From Saccharofermentans sp. (lineage in GTDB: Bacteria; Bacillota_A; Clostridia; Saccharofermentanales; Saccharofermentanaceae), in contig JAILHX010000146.1 of the NCBI GenBank assembly GCA_024695565.1, positions 1-12,469 on the forward strand: a stretch of DNA of 12,469 nt. Direction: 5' to 3'. Position 1 is the stretch's first letter, and every line of letters starts with the position of its first letter. This document shows positions 1-6,496 of this stretch, one piece after another. The notes under the pieces are model-generated. The model ran no database searches, had not been told where the DNA came from, and saw only the letters and a program-made list of their open reading frames with translations. The translations under genes and the position numbers were made by a program.

Positions 1-1
1 A

Positions 2-148
2 GCTCGTCACAGAAGCGCATGGAAACTTAACATGCCGGGTCTCGTTGAATGTCCCCAGTGTCATGCTAAGATGCTTCGCCGCACGGTCTGCAAGAACTGC
101 GGTTACCTGGATGGAAAACAGGTTATCAAGGTCGACGAAGAGATCTGA
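2..148 (+). CDS. rpmF: Ribosomal protein L32 (C-terminal part, truncated at window start)
   Basis: This is the last 48 residues of a large-subunit ribosomal protein; the 5' end lies outside the window. The visible part has the L32 core: the PGLVECPQCH stretch, then VCKNCGYLDGKQV. Cysteines at visible residues 17, 20, 30 and 33 form the C-x2-C ... C-x2-C zinc-binding knuckle of the zinc-dependent L32 form, which some bacteria replace with a cysteine-free paralogue. The tail after GKQV (IKVDEEI) is a few residues longer than in many L32 proteins. Reading frame 2 is open from the window edge to TGA at 146-148. A clear terminator follows 25 nt downstream. The identification is firm despite the truncation because the zinc-knuckle spacing and flanking residues are characteristic of the family. 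Confidence 0.93.
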   Translation, partial: ARHRSAWKLNMPGLVECPQCHAKMLRRTVCKNCGYLDGKQVIKVDEEI

Positions 149-173
149 GAGAATTAACGAAGTATTTATTAAC

Positions 174-212
174 GAGGCAGTGTATGGAATTAAGGCACTG
201 CCTCTTATTTTT
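174..212 (+). terminator. Rho-independent terminator after rpmF, just upstream of der
   Basis: GAGGCAGTG (174-182) and CACTGCCTC (196-204) form a perfect 9-bp GC-rich stem with a 13-nt loop. It is followed at once by TTATTTTT (205-212). The U-tract ends only 23 nt before the der ATG, which leaves no room for a promoter between them. It should end rpmF transcription, and der would then depend on read-through or on a promoter upstream of the hairpin. Confidence 0.85.
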
Positions 213-235
213 GCAAAGGAAGGACATAAGATAGT

Positions 236-1567
236 ATGAGCAAACCTGTTGTGGCTATTGTGGGAAGGCCTAATGTAGGCAAGTCCTCTCTGTTCAACAC
301 TATCTATGGTGAGCGTATTTCCATCGTTCATGACACCCCCGGTGTCACGCGTGACCGTATATATGCCGAGACTTCCTGGTGCGGAAGAGACTTCATAATG
401 ATCGATACGGGCGGAATCGAGCCTGATACGGGAGATGACATTATATTGCAGCAGATGCGCGTTCAGGCAGAGATCGCCATCGAGACGGCAGATGTCATCT
501 TATTTATGTGTGATCTGAAGAGCGGACTTACGGCAGCTGACGAGGAAATTGCGATAATGCTCCGCAAAGCGGCAAGGCCCGTTGTCGTCTGCGTCAATAA
601 ATCGGACTATGTGGGCGACCCTCCGCCGGAATTCTATGAATTCTATAATCTGGGTCTTGAGGATGTCTGCGCGATCTCGGCAGCCCACAAGCTGGGCCTG
701 GGTGAGATGCTCGACATGGTCGTATCCAAATTCCCGCCTGCAGATGAGACTGAGGACCGGGACGAGACCATCAGGGTAGCCATAATCGGACGCCCTAATG
801 CCGGCAAGTCCTCATTATCCAACAAACTCACGGGTACAGAGCGCAGTATCGTATCAGATATCGCCGGCACCACGAGAGACACCATCGACTCCCTTGTCGA
901 GAACGAATATGGTTCATTCACCTTTGTCGATACCGCAGGAATGCGTAAAAAGGGCAAGATCGAGGACGTCATCGAGCGTTATTCGATGGTCAGAGCCTTG
1001 GCGGCGATCGACAGGTCTGACGTCTGCGTCATTCTGGTGGATGCCACGGCAGGAATTACAGAGCAGGACACGAGGATCGCGGGCATGGCTCACGATTCAG
1101 GCAAGGCTTCGGTCATCGTTATCAACAAGTGGGATCTTGTTGAGAAACAGACAGGCACATTGGAGCAGATGGAGAAAATCGTAAAAGACCGTCTGCCGTT
1201 CATGGATTATGCGCCTGTGCTCTTTATTTCAGCTAAAACAGGTCAGCGCGTGGAAAAGCTCTATGCCCTGATCAGGACAGTATATGAGAATTCCAAGAAG
1301 CGCCTTACTACAAGCGTTCTTAACCGCATGATCTCCGAGGCCGTAACTCAGGTTCCGACACCTCAGGACAAGGGCAGACACCTCCGTATCTATTATGGTA
1401 CACAGGTATCAGTCCAGCCCCCTACGTTCGTGCTCTTTGTAAACGACAAGGAATTGTCTCATTTTTCTTATGAGCGTTATCTCGAAAACCAGCTCAGAAG
1501 GAACTTCGGTTTTGAAGGAGTTCCCATCCGTCTCCTTTTGCGTAATAAGAATGGCGAAGAAGACTGA
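236..1567 (+). CDS. der: Ribosome-assembly GTPase Der (EngA)
   Basis: Der is an essential GTPase with two tandem G domains that acts in the cytoplasm in late maturation of the 50S subunit. Both domains are intact. The first has a P-loop GRPNVGKSS at residues 10-18, DTGG at 57-60 and NKSD at 121-124. The second has a P-loop GRPNAGKSS at 185-193, DTAG at 232-235 and NKWD at 297-300. The C-terminal KH-like domain runs from about residue 355 to 443. At 443 residues the length is normal for the family. The ATG at 236 is preceded by AAAGGAAGG (215-223) and gives the canonical N-terminus with the P-loop at residue 10. A terminator stands immediately upstream. A weak 7-bp hairpin spans its stop codon, and 124 nt separate it from typA. 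Confidence 0.98.
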   Translation: MSKPVVAIVGRPNVGKSSLFNTIYGERISIVHDTPGVTRDRIYAETSWCGRDFIMIDTGGIEPDTGDDIILQQMRVQAEIAIETADVILFMCDLKSGLTAADEEIAIMLRKAARPVVVCVNKSDYVGDPPPEFYEFYNLGLEDVCAISAAHKLGLGEMLDMVVSKFPPADETEDRDETIRVAIIGRPNAGKSSLSNKLTGTERSIVSDIAGTTRDTIDSLVENEYGSFTFVDTAGMRKKGKIEDVIERYSMVRALAAIDRSDVCVILVDATAGITEQDTRIAGMAHDSGKASVIVINKWDLVEKQTGTLEQMEKIVKDRLPFMDYAPVLFISAKTGQRVEKLYALIRTVYENSKKRLTTSVLNRMISEAVTQVPTPQDKGRHLRIYYGTQVSVQPPTFVLFVNDKELSHFSYERYLENQLRRNFGFEGVPIRLLLRNKNGEED

Positions 1568-1584
1568 TATTTTGTGGAATATCA
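1565..1584 (+). repeat. Short inverted repeat spanning the der stop codon
   Basis: TGATATT (1565-1571) and AATATCA (1578-1584) are a perfect 7-bp inverted repeat around a 6-nt loop, and the stop codon TGA is its first three bases. The following bases (CAGTCACAAATC) are not a U-tract, so it is not a standard terminator. It could protect the mRNA 3' end or be chance. Confidence 0.35.
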
Positions 1585-1655
1585 CAGTCACAAATCCGAC
1601 CATTTCAGTAGCAAAATATTACTCGGTTTTAATTATTAATATTTTAGGTATCAGA

Positions 1656-1670
1656 ATCAGTTGAACTGAT
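1656..1670. promoter_or_regulatory. 15-bp palindrome upstream of typA (possible operator)
   Basis: ATCAGTT-G-AACTGAT is a perfect dyad with a single central base, lying 12 bp before the typA Shine-Dalgarno. The loop is too short for an RNA hairpin to form without opening the stem, which favours a DNA-binding site over an RNA element. The AT-rich stretch just 5' of it (about 1630-1646) contains several -10-like hexamers such as TAATAT (1637-1642), but I could not pair one with a convincing -35. Confidence 0.3.
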
Positions 1671-1691
1671 CTATTCATTACGGAGATTTTT

Positions 1692-3542
1692 ATGGCAGTT
1701 ACTACTATTGAGAACTTAAGAAACATTGCGATCATCGCTCACGTTGACCACGGCAAGACAACTATCGTTGACTCCATGCTCAAGCAGGCCGGAGTTTACC
1801 GTGAGAACGAGACAGTCGTAGAGCAGGTTATGGACTCTAACGATCTTGAGCGTGAGAGAGGCATCACGATCCTTGCCAAGAATACGGCGATCGACTACAA
1901 GGGCATCCGCATCAACGTTGTAGATACTCCCGGCCACGCTGACTTCGGCGGTGAGGTTGAGCGTGTTCTCAAGATGGTTGACTCCGTTCTCCTCGTAGTT
2001 GACGCTTTCGACGGTCCGATGCCCCAGACAAGATTCGTTCTTCACAAGGCATTGGAACTGGGTCTTAAGCCTATCGTCTGCATTAACAAGATCGACCGTC
2101 CTGATGCAAGACCTCTTGAAGTAGTAGACATGGTACTTGATCTCTTCATCGAGCTCGGTGCAGATGACGATCAGCTTGAATTCCCCGTTGTATATACTTC
2201 CGGTAAGACATGCATCGCAACTCTTGACCTCAAGGAATATGAGGCAGGCAAGGAATTGGACTTCACACCTCTCCTTGATACGGTCGTTAAGTACACACCC
2301 TGCCCTGTAGGCGATCCTGAGGGCCCCATGCAGCTCCTCGTATCCAACATCGATTCAGATTCTTATATCGGCAGGATCGGCGTAGGAAGAGTCGAGAGAG
2401 GCGTTATAAAGCAGGGTGAGAATGTTGCTCTCGTTACATACGGCGAAGACGGCAAGCGTAATGCCAGAGTCGTTAAGCTCATGAGATTCCACAATCTCGG
2501 CCGTGAGGAAGTTGAATCAGCTTCCATCGGTGAGATCGTATGTGTTGCCGGTATCGCTGACATCAACATCGGCGACACTCTCTGCGATGCCAATGAACCC
2601 GAGCCGCTTCCGTTCGTTAAGATCGACGAGCCTACTATCGCAATGACGTTCTCAGTAAACGACAGCCCCTTCGCAGGTCAGGAGGGTAAGTTCGTTACTT
2701 CCCGTCACTTAAGAGACAGACTCTTCAAGGAGATAGAGACAAACGTTTCCATGAGAGTCGAGGAGACAGATACGACAGAGGCATTCATCGTAAAGGGCAG
2801 AGGAGAGCTCCATCTCTCAGTCCTTATCGAGACAATGCGCCGTGAAGGTTATGAATTCCAGGTAAGCAAGCCGAAGGTCATCATGAAGGAGATCGACGGC
2901 GTCCTCTCAGAGCCTGTGGAAGAGCTTGTGATCGATGTTCCTGAGGACTTCGTTGGTCCCGTTATGGAGAAGATCGGAAGACGTAAAGGTGAGCTCATTA
3001 ACATGCTTCCTCCGACCAAGGGATATACACGTCTTGAGTTCAAGATCCCGTCCAGAGGACTCCTCGGATACCGTACCGAGTTTTTGACCGACACTAAGGG
3101 CAATGGTATAATGAACTCCGTTATCTCGGGCTTTGAACCCTTCGCAGGAGACATCGAGACCAGAGGTCAGGGAGTGCTTGTAGCTTTCGAGACCGGTACC
3201 GCTGTAACCTACGGTCTGTACAACGCTCAGGATAGAGGTGCACTCTTCATCGGATCAGGCACACCGGTATATGAAGGCATGATCGTAGGTATCAATCCTA
3301 AGCCTGATGACATTACCGTTAATGTCTGCAAGAAGAAGCATGTAACTAACATGCGTTCAGCAGGAGCCGACGATGCTATGCGTCTTACTCCTCCTCTTGT
3401 ATTCTCCCTTGAACAGTGTTTGGAATTTGTCGAAGACGATGAGCTTTGTGAGGTAACTCCCAAGTCCATCCGCCTCCGCAAGAAGATATTGAATAACGAC
3501 CTGCGTGCCAAGACGCTTGCAAAGCTTAAGAGGGACGCATAA
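1692..3542 (+). CDS. typA: Translational GTPase TypA/BipA
   Basis: TypA (BipA) is an EF-G-like ribosome-binding GTPase. In other bacteria it supports 50S assembly and growth under cold or stress. The N-terminal G domain is complete: AHVDHGKTT at residues 16-24, the switch I segment ERERGITI at 53-60, DTPGHADF at 78-85 and NKID at 132-135. EF-Tu-like and EF-G-like domains follow, including the region [20 protein letters not shown]. The C-terminal part carries the family-specific segment around [17 protein letters not shown]. At 616 residues it is full length for TypA and too short for EF-G or LepA, and the [16 protein letters not shown] pattern is typical of TypA. GGAG at 1682-1685 is the ribosome binding site. 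mltG starts 34 nt after its stop and may be cotranscribed. Confidence 0.98.
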   Translation: MAVTTIENLRNIAIIAHVDHGKTTIVDSMLKQAGVYRENETVVEQVMDSNDLERERGITILAKNTAIDYKGIRINVVDTPGHADFGGEVERVLKMVDSVLLVVDAFDGPMPQTRFVLHKALELGLKPIVCINKIDRPDARPLEVVDMVLDLFIELGADDDQLEFPVVYTSGKTCIATLDLKEYEAGKELDFTPLLDTVVKYTPCPVGDPEGPMQLLVSNIDSDSYIGRIGVGRVERGVIKQGENVALVTYGEDGKRNARVVKLMRFHNLGREEVESASIGEIVCVAGIADINIGDTLCDANEPEPLPFVKIDEPTIAMTFSVNDSPFAGQEGKFVTSRHLRDRLFKEIETNVSMRVEETDTTEAFIVKGRGELHLSVLIETMRREGYEFQVSKPKVIMKEIDGVLSEPVEELVIDVPEDFVGPVMEKIGRRKGELINMLPPTKGYTRLEFKIPSRGLLGYRTEFLTDTKGNGIMNSVISGFEPFAGDIETRGQGVLVAFETGTAVTYGLYNAQDRGALFIGSGTPVYEGMIVGINPKPDDITVNVCKKKHVTNMRSAGADDAMRLTPPLVFSLEQCLEFVEDDELCEVTPKSIRLRKKILNNDLRAKTLAKLKRDA

Positions 3543-3576
3543 CCGATAGATTGATTTGGGGGTAGCTTTTTAACTT

Positions 3577-4794
3577 ATGTTGTCTAACAAGGTAAGAATC
3601 GCTCTCAGAATTTTGATCATCCTGACATTATTATTCGGGTTTGCTATAGCCGGCGTTTACGTCGGCTATAACTATGTCATCTCGCAGGATAAGAGATTCG
3701 ATTCCCTTAAGCAGGATATTGCCGACGGCAAGTATGATATCAAGGCCGATACCGAAGGCGCCGTTACCGTTGTGATCAAGAGCGGCGACTCCACATCTGA
3801 CATTGCCGACACTCTCTATGAGCAGGGCCTTATAACAAACAAGTTCCTGTTCTCGATAATCAGCAAGCTCAACGGTTTTGACGGAGCTTACGTTGCCGGA
3901 ACACATTATTTGCTTAAAGGCTTCTCCTATGACGAGCTCATGTATTTCCTGACATTAGAGCCTGCAGCCGTTACCGTCACGATCCCTGAAGGCGCAACAT
4001 ACTACGAGATCAAGCAGATGCTCCATGATGCGGGCCTTAACTTCGATGACGAGGAGTTCGATAAGTGCATGAATTCACCGAACCTTTTTGTCGACTATGA
4101 ATTCGTATCCGAGATCGATATCAAGGAAGGAAGAGATTTTATCCTCTCCGGATACCTCTATCCCGATACGTATAACTTCGACGTTAATGCGAGCCCTGAG
4201 TCCATCATCAGGAAGTTCCTTAACAACATGCAGAACAAGCTTTACGATGAGTACTACGTAAGAGCCGAGAGACTCGGAATGTCAATGGATGAGGTCATTA
4301 CGCTTGCATCCATTATCCAGATGGAGACAGGTAAGCCTGCCGACATGATGCTCGTATCTGCGGTATTCCATAACAGACTTGATGAAGGCGACACACTGGG
4401 TTCTTCTGCGACTATCAATTATCTCATCGAGATGAACGGTGGAAGAACGACCATGCTCCACACCGACGCTCAGCTCAACATCGACAGCCCTTACAATACT
4501 TATACGCACCAGGGACTTCCTCCGGGACCTATCTGCATGCCCGGTCTTGATGCGATCTCTGCAGCACTCTATCCTGAGCCGAACTGCAACTATTACTATT
4601 TCTGTGCAACCGGTATCGACGGCGGTACTGCATTTGCAACGAATATCGACGATCACAACGCGAACGTTGAGAAGTACAGGGAGAACTGGATTGCTTCTGA
4701 TAATGCGGCAACTACTACTGCCACAGAGACAGATGCAACGGAACCTACTGGCGAGGAAGATGATGACGGCCTCGTTATCATTCCCGATACGTAG
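3577..4794 (+). CDS. mltG: Endolytic murein transglycosylase MltG (YceG family)
   Basis: MltG cleaves nascent glycan strands at the outer face of the membrane and is thought to set glycan length. The protein has a short cytoplasmic N-terminus, one membrane anchor at about residues 9-31, and a LysM-like segment from about 63 (VTVVIKSGDSTSDIADTL). The YceG catalytic domain ends near residue 370. The probable catalytic glutamate is E251 in IIQMETG. The signature SPYNTYTHQGLPPGPI (304-319) is almost consensus. One oddity is GSSATINY at 275-282, where many homologues have an Asp before the Thr-Val-x-Tyr position. The last 30 or so residues are a Thr/Glu/Asp-rich, probably disordered tail outside the fold. 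GGGGG (3558-3562) is the likely ribosome binding site, with a long 14-nt spacing. The U32 gene begins 32 nt after it. Confidence 0.95.
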   Translation: MLSNKVRIALRILIILTLLFGFAIAGVYVGYNYVISQDKRFDSLKQDIADGKYDIKADTEGAVTVVIKSGDSTSDIADTLYEQGLITNKFLFSIISKLNGFDGAYVAGTHYLLKGFSYDELMYFLTLEPAAVTVTIPEGATYYEIKQMLHDAGLNFDDEEFDKCMNSPNLFVDYEFVSEIDIKEGRDFILSGYLYPDTYNFDVNASPESIIRKFLNNMQNKLYDEYYVRAERLGMSMDEVITLASIIQMETGKPADMMLVSAVFHNRLDEGDTLGSSATINYLIEMNGGRTTMLHTDAQLNIDSPYNTYTHQGLPPGPICMPGLDAISAALYPEPNCNYYYFCATGIDGGTAFATNIDDHNANVEKYRENWIASDNAATTTATETDATEPTGEEDDDGLVIIPDT

Positions 4795-4826
4795 TTCGCG
4801 AAAACAATCTTTTCAAGGAATCATAT

Positions 4827-6116
4827 ATGGTTTACGACCGCTCACGTTATGAGATCTTAAGCCCTGCCGGTAATCCGGATAAGCTTCGTGCTGCCGTATC
4901 TTACGGCGCAGATGCCGTATATCTGTCCGGTACCAGTTACGGTCTTCGTGCTTTCTCGGATAACTTCAATGAAGACGAGATGAAGGCAGGCATAGCCTAT
5001 GCACACGATCACGGTGTTAAGTGCTATGTTACCCTGAACGTCATGCCCACGGAAGAAGACTTAAACGGCTTGGAGCACGCTGTCCGCTTTGTCGGCAGCG
5101 AGAGCGGAGCTGATGCTGTTCTCGTATCTGATCCCGGAGTCTTTACGATGGTCCGCACATTATGTCCTGATCTCGAGATCCATATCTCGACACAGGCAAG
5201 CGTCACAAACAGTGCTGCCTGCAACTTCTGGGCTAAGCAGGGCGCTAAGAGGATCGTCCTCGCACGTGAGGTGTCTCTTGACCAGATCAAAAAGATCCGT
5301 GCGGCAATTCCTTCAGACGTTGAACTCGAGTGCTTCATACACGGCGCGATGTGTGTCTCATATTCGGGAAGATGCCTGCTGTCCAACTATTTCACAGGCA
5401 GAAGATCCAACGGCGGTGCATGTGCACAGCCCTGCAGATGGGGATATTACGTTGTCGAGGAGAAGCGTCCCGACAAACCTCTGCCGGTTGAAGAAGATGC
5501 CAGAGGAACATATATTTTCGGAAGCCGCGATATCTGCATGATCGACCATATCCCCGAGCTGGTTGACGCCGGGATCAACTCCTTCAAGATCGAAGGAAGG
5601 ATCAAGGGTGCTTACTATGCGGCAGCAGTTACCAAGGTCTATAAGGAAGCTGTCGATCTCTACTGCGCCGATCCTGATAATTACAAGGTCGATCCCCGCT
5701 GGAAGGAGATCCTGGATAAGGTCGTTCACAGAGATTACGATACGGGATTCTTCTTTGACAGTCCGTGTGACGATGCCAAGATCGATCCTGACAAGTCATA
5801 TAACAAGCCTGCTTTCGTAGTCGGTGTTACGGCAGGTTTTGATGCGGAAAAAGGACTTAACAAGGTCACACAGAAGAACAAGTTCTATAAGGGAGATACA
5901 CTTAATGTGCTGATGCCCGAAGGCTACATGGCTCCAATCACGGTAACCGAACTCTACGATGAAAAGATGAGAACTGTTGAAGACTGTCCGCATCCTGAGA
6001 TGACCTTCTATATGAAGGCGGTATCAACCGCTGACGGCAGCAGTGTGGAGCTTCCGTCAATGTCGTTTATCTCCCGTGACGGAGACAAGGATTACGGGAT
6101 CCCTGCTCCTGTCTGA
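4827..6116 (+). CDS. trhP: U32-family protein, probable tRNA U34 hydroxylation protein TrhP
   Basis: The U32 family is annotated as collagenase-like peptidases, but characterised members are RNA or quinone hydroxylation factors. TrhP (E. coli YegQ, B. subtilis YrrN/YrrO) is needed to make 5-hydroxyuridine at tRNA wobble position 34. The N-terminus YEILSPAGNPDKL and GADAVYLSG match the TIM-barrel start. The U32 signature is ECFIHGAMCVSYSGRCLLSN (168-187), followed by GGACAQPCRW (196-205) and FKIEGRIKGAYY (253-264). C176, C183, C199 and C237 are spaced almost as the four iron-sulfur cysteines described in the relative UbiU, so a [4Fe-4S] cluster is plausible. A short beta-rich C-terminal domain closes the 429 residues. 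AAGGA (4815-4819) sits 7 nt before the ATG. The mltG neighbourhood supports TrhP, but RlhA or another U32 subtype cannot be excluded. Confidence 0.8.
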   Translation: MVYDRSRYEILSPAGNPDKLRAAVSYGADAVYLSGTSYGLRAFSDNFNEDEMKAGIAYAHDHGVKCYVTLNVMPTEEDLNGLEHAVRFVGSESGADAVLVSDPGVFTMVRTLCPDLEIHISTQASVTNSAACNFWAKQGAKRIVLAREVSLDQIKKIRAAIPSDVELECFIHGAMCVSYSGRCLLSNYFTGRRSNGGACAQPCRWGYYVVEEKRPDKPLPVEEDARGTYIFGSRDICMIDHIPELVDAGINSFKIEGRIKGAYYAAAVTKVYKEAVDLYCADPDNYKVDPRWKEILDKVVHRDYDTGFFFDSPCDDAKIDPDKSYNKPAFVVGVTAGFDAEKGLNKVTQKNKFYKGDTLNVLMPEGYMAPITVTELYDEKMRTVEDCPHPEMTFYMKAVSTADGSSVELPSMSFISRDGDKDYGIPAPV

Positions 6117-6151
6117 TGATATCCGCATGTCAGGAAACGTTCATTATTTTG

Positions 6152-6182
6152 TAACACATTCTGACATTCCTTGTGTTATACT
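6152..6182 (+). promoter_or_regulatory. Extended -10 promoter inside an inverted repeat
   Basis: TG-T-TATACT (6174-6182) matches the extended -10 consensus TGnTATAAT with one change. No good -35 lies 16-18 bp upstream, as is usual for extended -10 promoters. Transcription would start near 6189. The -10 overlaps the right arm of a perfect dyad, TAACACA (6152-6158) and TGTGTTA (6172-6178), whose centres are 20 bp apart, about two helical turns. No U-tract follows, so the dyad is more likely an operator than a terminator for the upstream gene. Confidence 0.45.
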
Positions 6183-6221
6183 CAAGCCATCAGATAAAAG
6201 ACGAACGGAATAGTTCGAAGG

Positions 6222-6274
6222 AGGTGAGACCAATGGGAAGTGAAGTACAAACAAGCAGACGATTGGTCTTGCTT
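6222..6274 (+). promoter_or_regulatory. Hairpin sequestering the Shine-Dalgarno and start codon of the tiny ORF
   Basis: AGACCAAT (6227-6234) pairs perfectly with ATTGGTCT (6262-6269). The stem continues outward through two G-U pairs, a G-C, another G-U and an A-U to 6222/6274, for 13 bp in all. The 5' arm contains the last part of AAGGAGG and the first two bases of the AUG. Translation should be low unless the stem opens. Confidence 0.5.
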
Positions 6275-6298
6275 GATTCGCAGGTTTCCTCCAAGTAA
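6233..6298 (+). CDS. Possible 21-residue peptide, unknown function
   Basis: ATG at 6233 to TAA at 6296-6298 encodes 21 residues. AAGGAGG (6218-6224) lies 8 nt before the ATG and is the strongest Shine-Dalgarno in the window, a main reason to take so short an ORF seriously. The peptide begins MGSEVQTSRR, then LVLLDSQ, and ends VSSK. It is polar with one short hydrophobic patch and has no membrane helix, signal peptide or runs of a regulatory amino acid. It therefore does not look like a type I toxin or an amino-acid attenuator leader. Its start region is held in a predicted hairpin whose 3' arm is the peptide's own coding sequence, and the end of the ORF contains CCTCC, complementary to the GGAGG. 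I do not recognise the peptide. The ORF may be real, or the Shine-Dalgarno may serve an RNA role. Confidence 0.4.
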   Translation: MGSEVQTSRRLVLLDSQVSSK

Positions 6299-6391
6299 GT
6301 TTTATACTTAACATTGAGTTTTTCTCAAAAAAGAATCAAGTGACTGATCGGAAACTTCACTACATCTGAATATTAATGTAACAGTCAATCC

Positions 6392-6424
6392 AACTCCCGC
6401 TCAAACCGCGGGAGTTTTTCTTTT
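6392..6424 (+). terminator. Rho-independent terminator of the small transcript
   Basis: AACTCCCGC (6392-6400) and GCGGGAGTT (6408-6416) form a perfect 9-bp GC-rich stem with a 7-nt loop. It runs into a T-rich tract of TTTTTC followed by TTTTG. It separates the small transcript from the promoter of the AI-2E gene. Confidence 0.9.
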
Positions 6425-6446
6425 GCTTATGATTAAACTTCTGTGA

Positions 6447-6490
6447 CAGTTAAAGTCGCTGATGAATTCTCATTTTTTAACTGATATAAT
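6447..6490 (+). promoter_or_regulatory. Extended -10 promoter with inverted repeat, for a leaderless mRNA
   Basis: TG-A-TATAAT (6482-6490) is a perfect extended -10 element. Its last base is only 6 nt before the ATG at 6497, so transcription should begin at or next to the start codon. CAGTTAAA (6447-6454) and TTTAACTG (6476-6483) are a perfect 8-bp inverted repeat with a 21-bp spacer. The right arm overlaps the TG of the extended -10, as expected of an operator. No clear -35 is visible. Confidence 0.55.
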
Positions 6491-6496
6491 ACCCGC

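Larger units (their letters stand above)
6189..6424 (+). ncRNA. Predicted stand-alone small structured transcript with an embedded tiny ORF
   Basis: An extended -10 promoter at its 5' end and a strong intrinsic terminator at its 3' end bound about 235 nt in the gap between the U32 gene and the AI-2E gene. Internal structure includes a small hairpin CGAAC/GTTCG (6202-6206 with 6213-6217) and a 13-bp stem that hides the tiny ORF's start signals (6222-6234 with 6262-6274). A further pair of arms is TGACTG/CAGTCA (6341-6346 with 6382-6387), enclosing TACAT/ATGTA (6361-6365 with 6376-6380). It does not show the T-box sequence, tmRNA, RNase P or SRP RNA landmarks I would recognise. It could be a small regulatory RNA, a small mRNA, or both. 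The boundaries are inferred from signals only. Confidence 0.4.

Noticed and set aside
45..239. 64-residue + strand ORF overlapping the end of rpmF
   Set aside because: It is out of frame with the clear L32 sequence and runs through a terminator into the der start.
4282..4656. 124-residue minus-strand ORF opposite mltG
   Set aside because: It is a mirror of conserved mltG coding sequence with no recognisable protein features.
6106..6150. Terminator after the U32 gene
   Set aside because: Only a 5-bp stem (TCCTG/CAGGA) with a long loop and no adjacent U-run is present.
6189..6424. 6S RNA, T-box or other known structured RNA in this gap
   Set aside because: There is no long end-to-end hairpin with a central bubble as in 6S RNA, no T-box sequence, and no tmRNA, RNase P or SRP landmarks that I can see.
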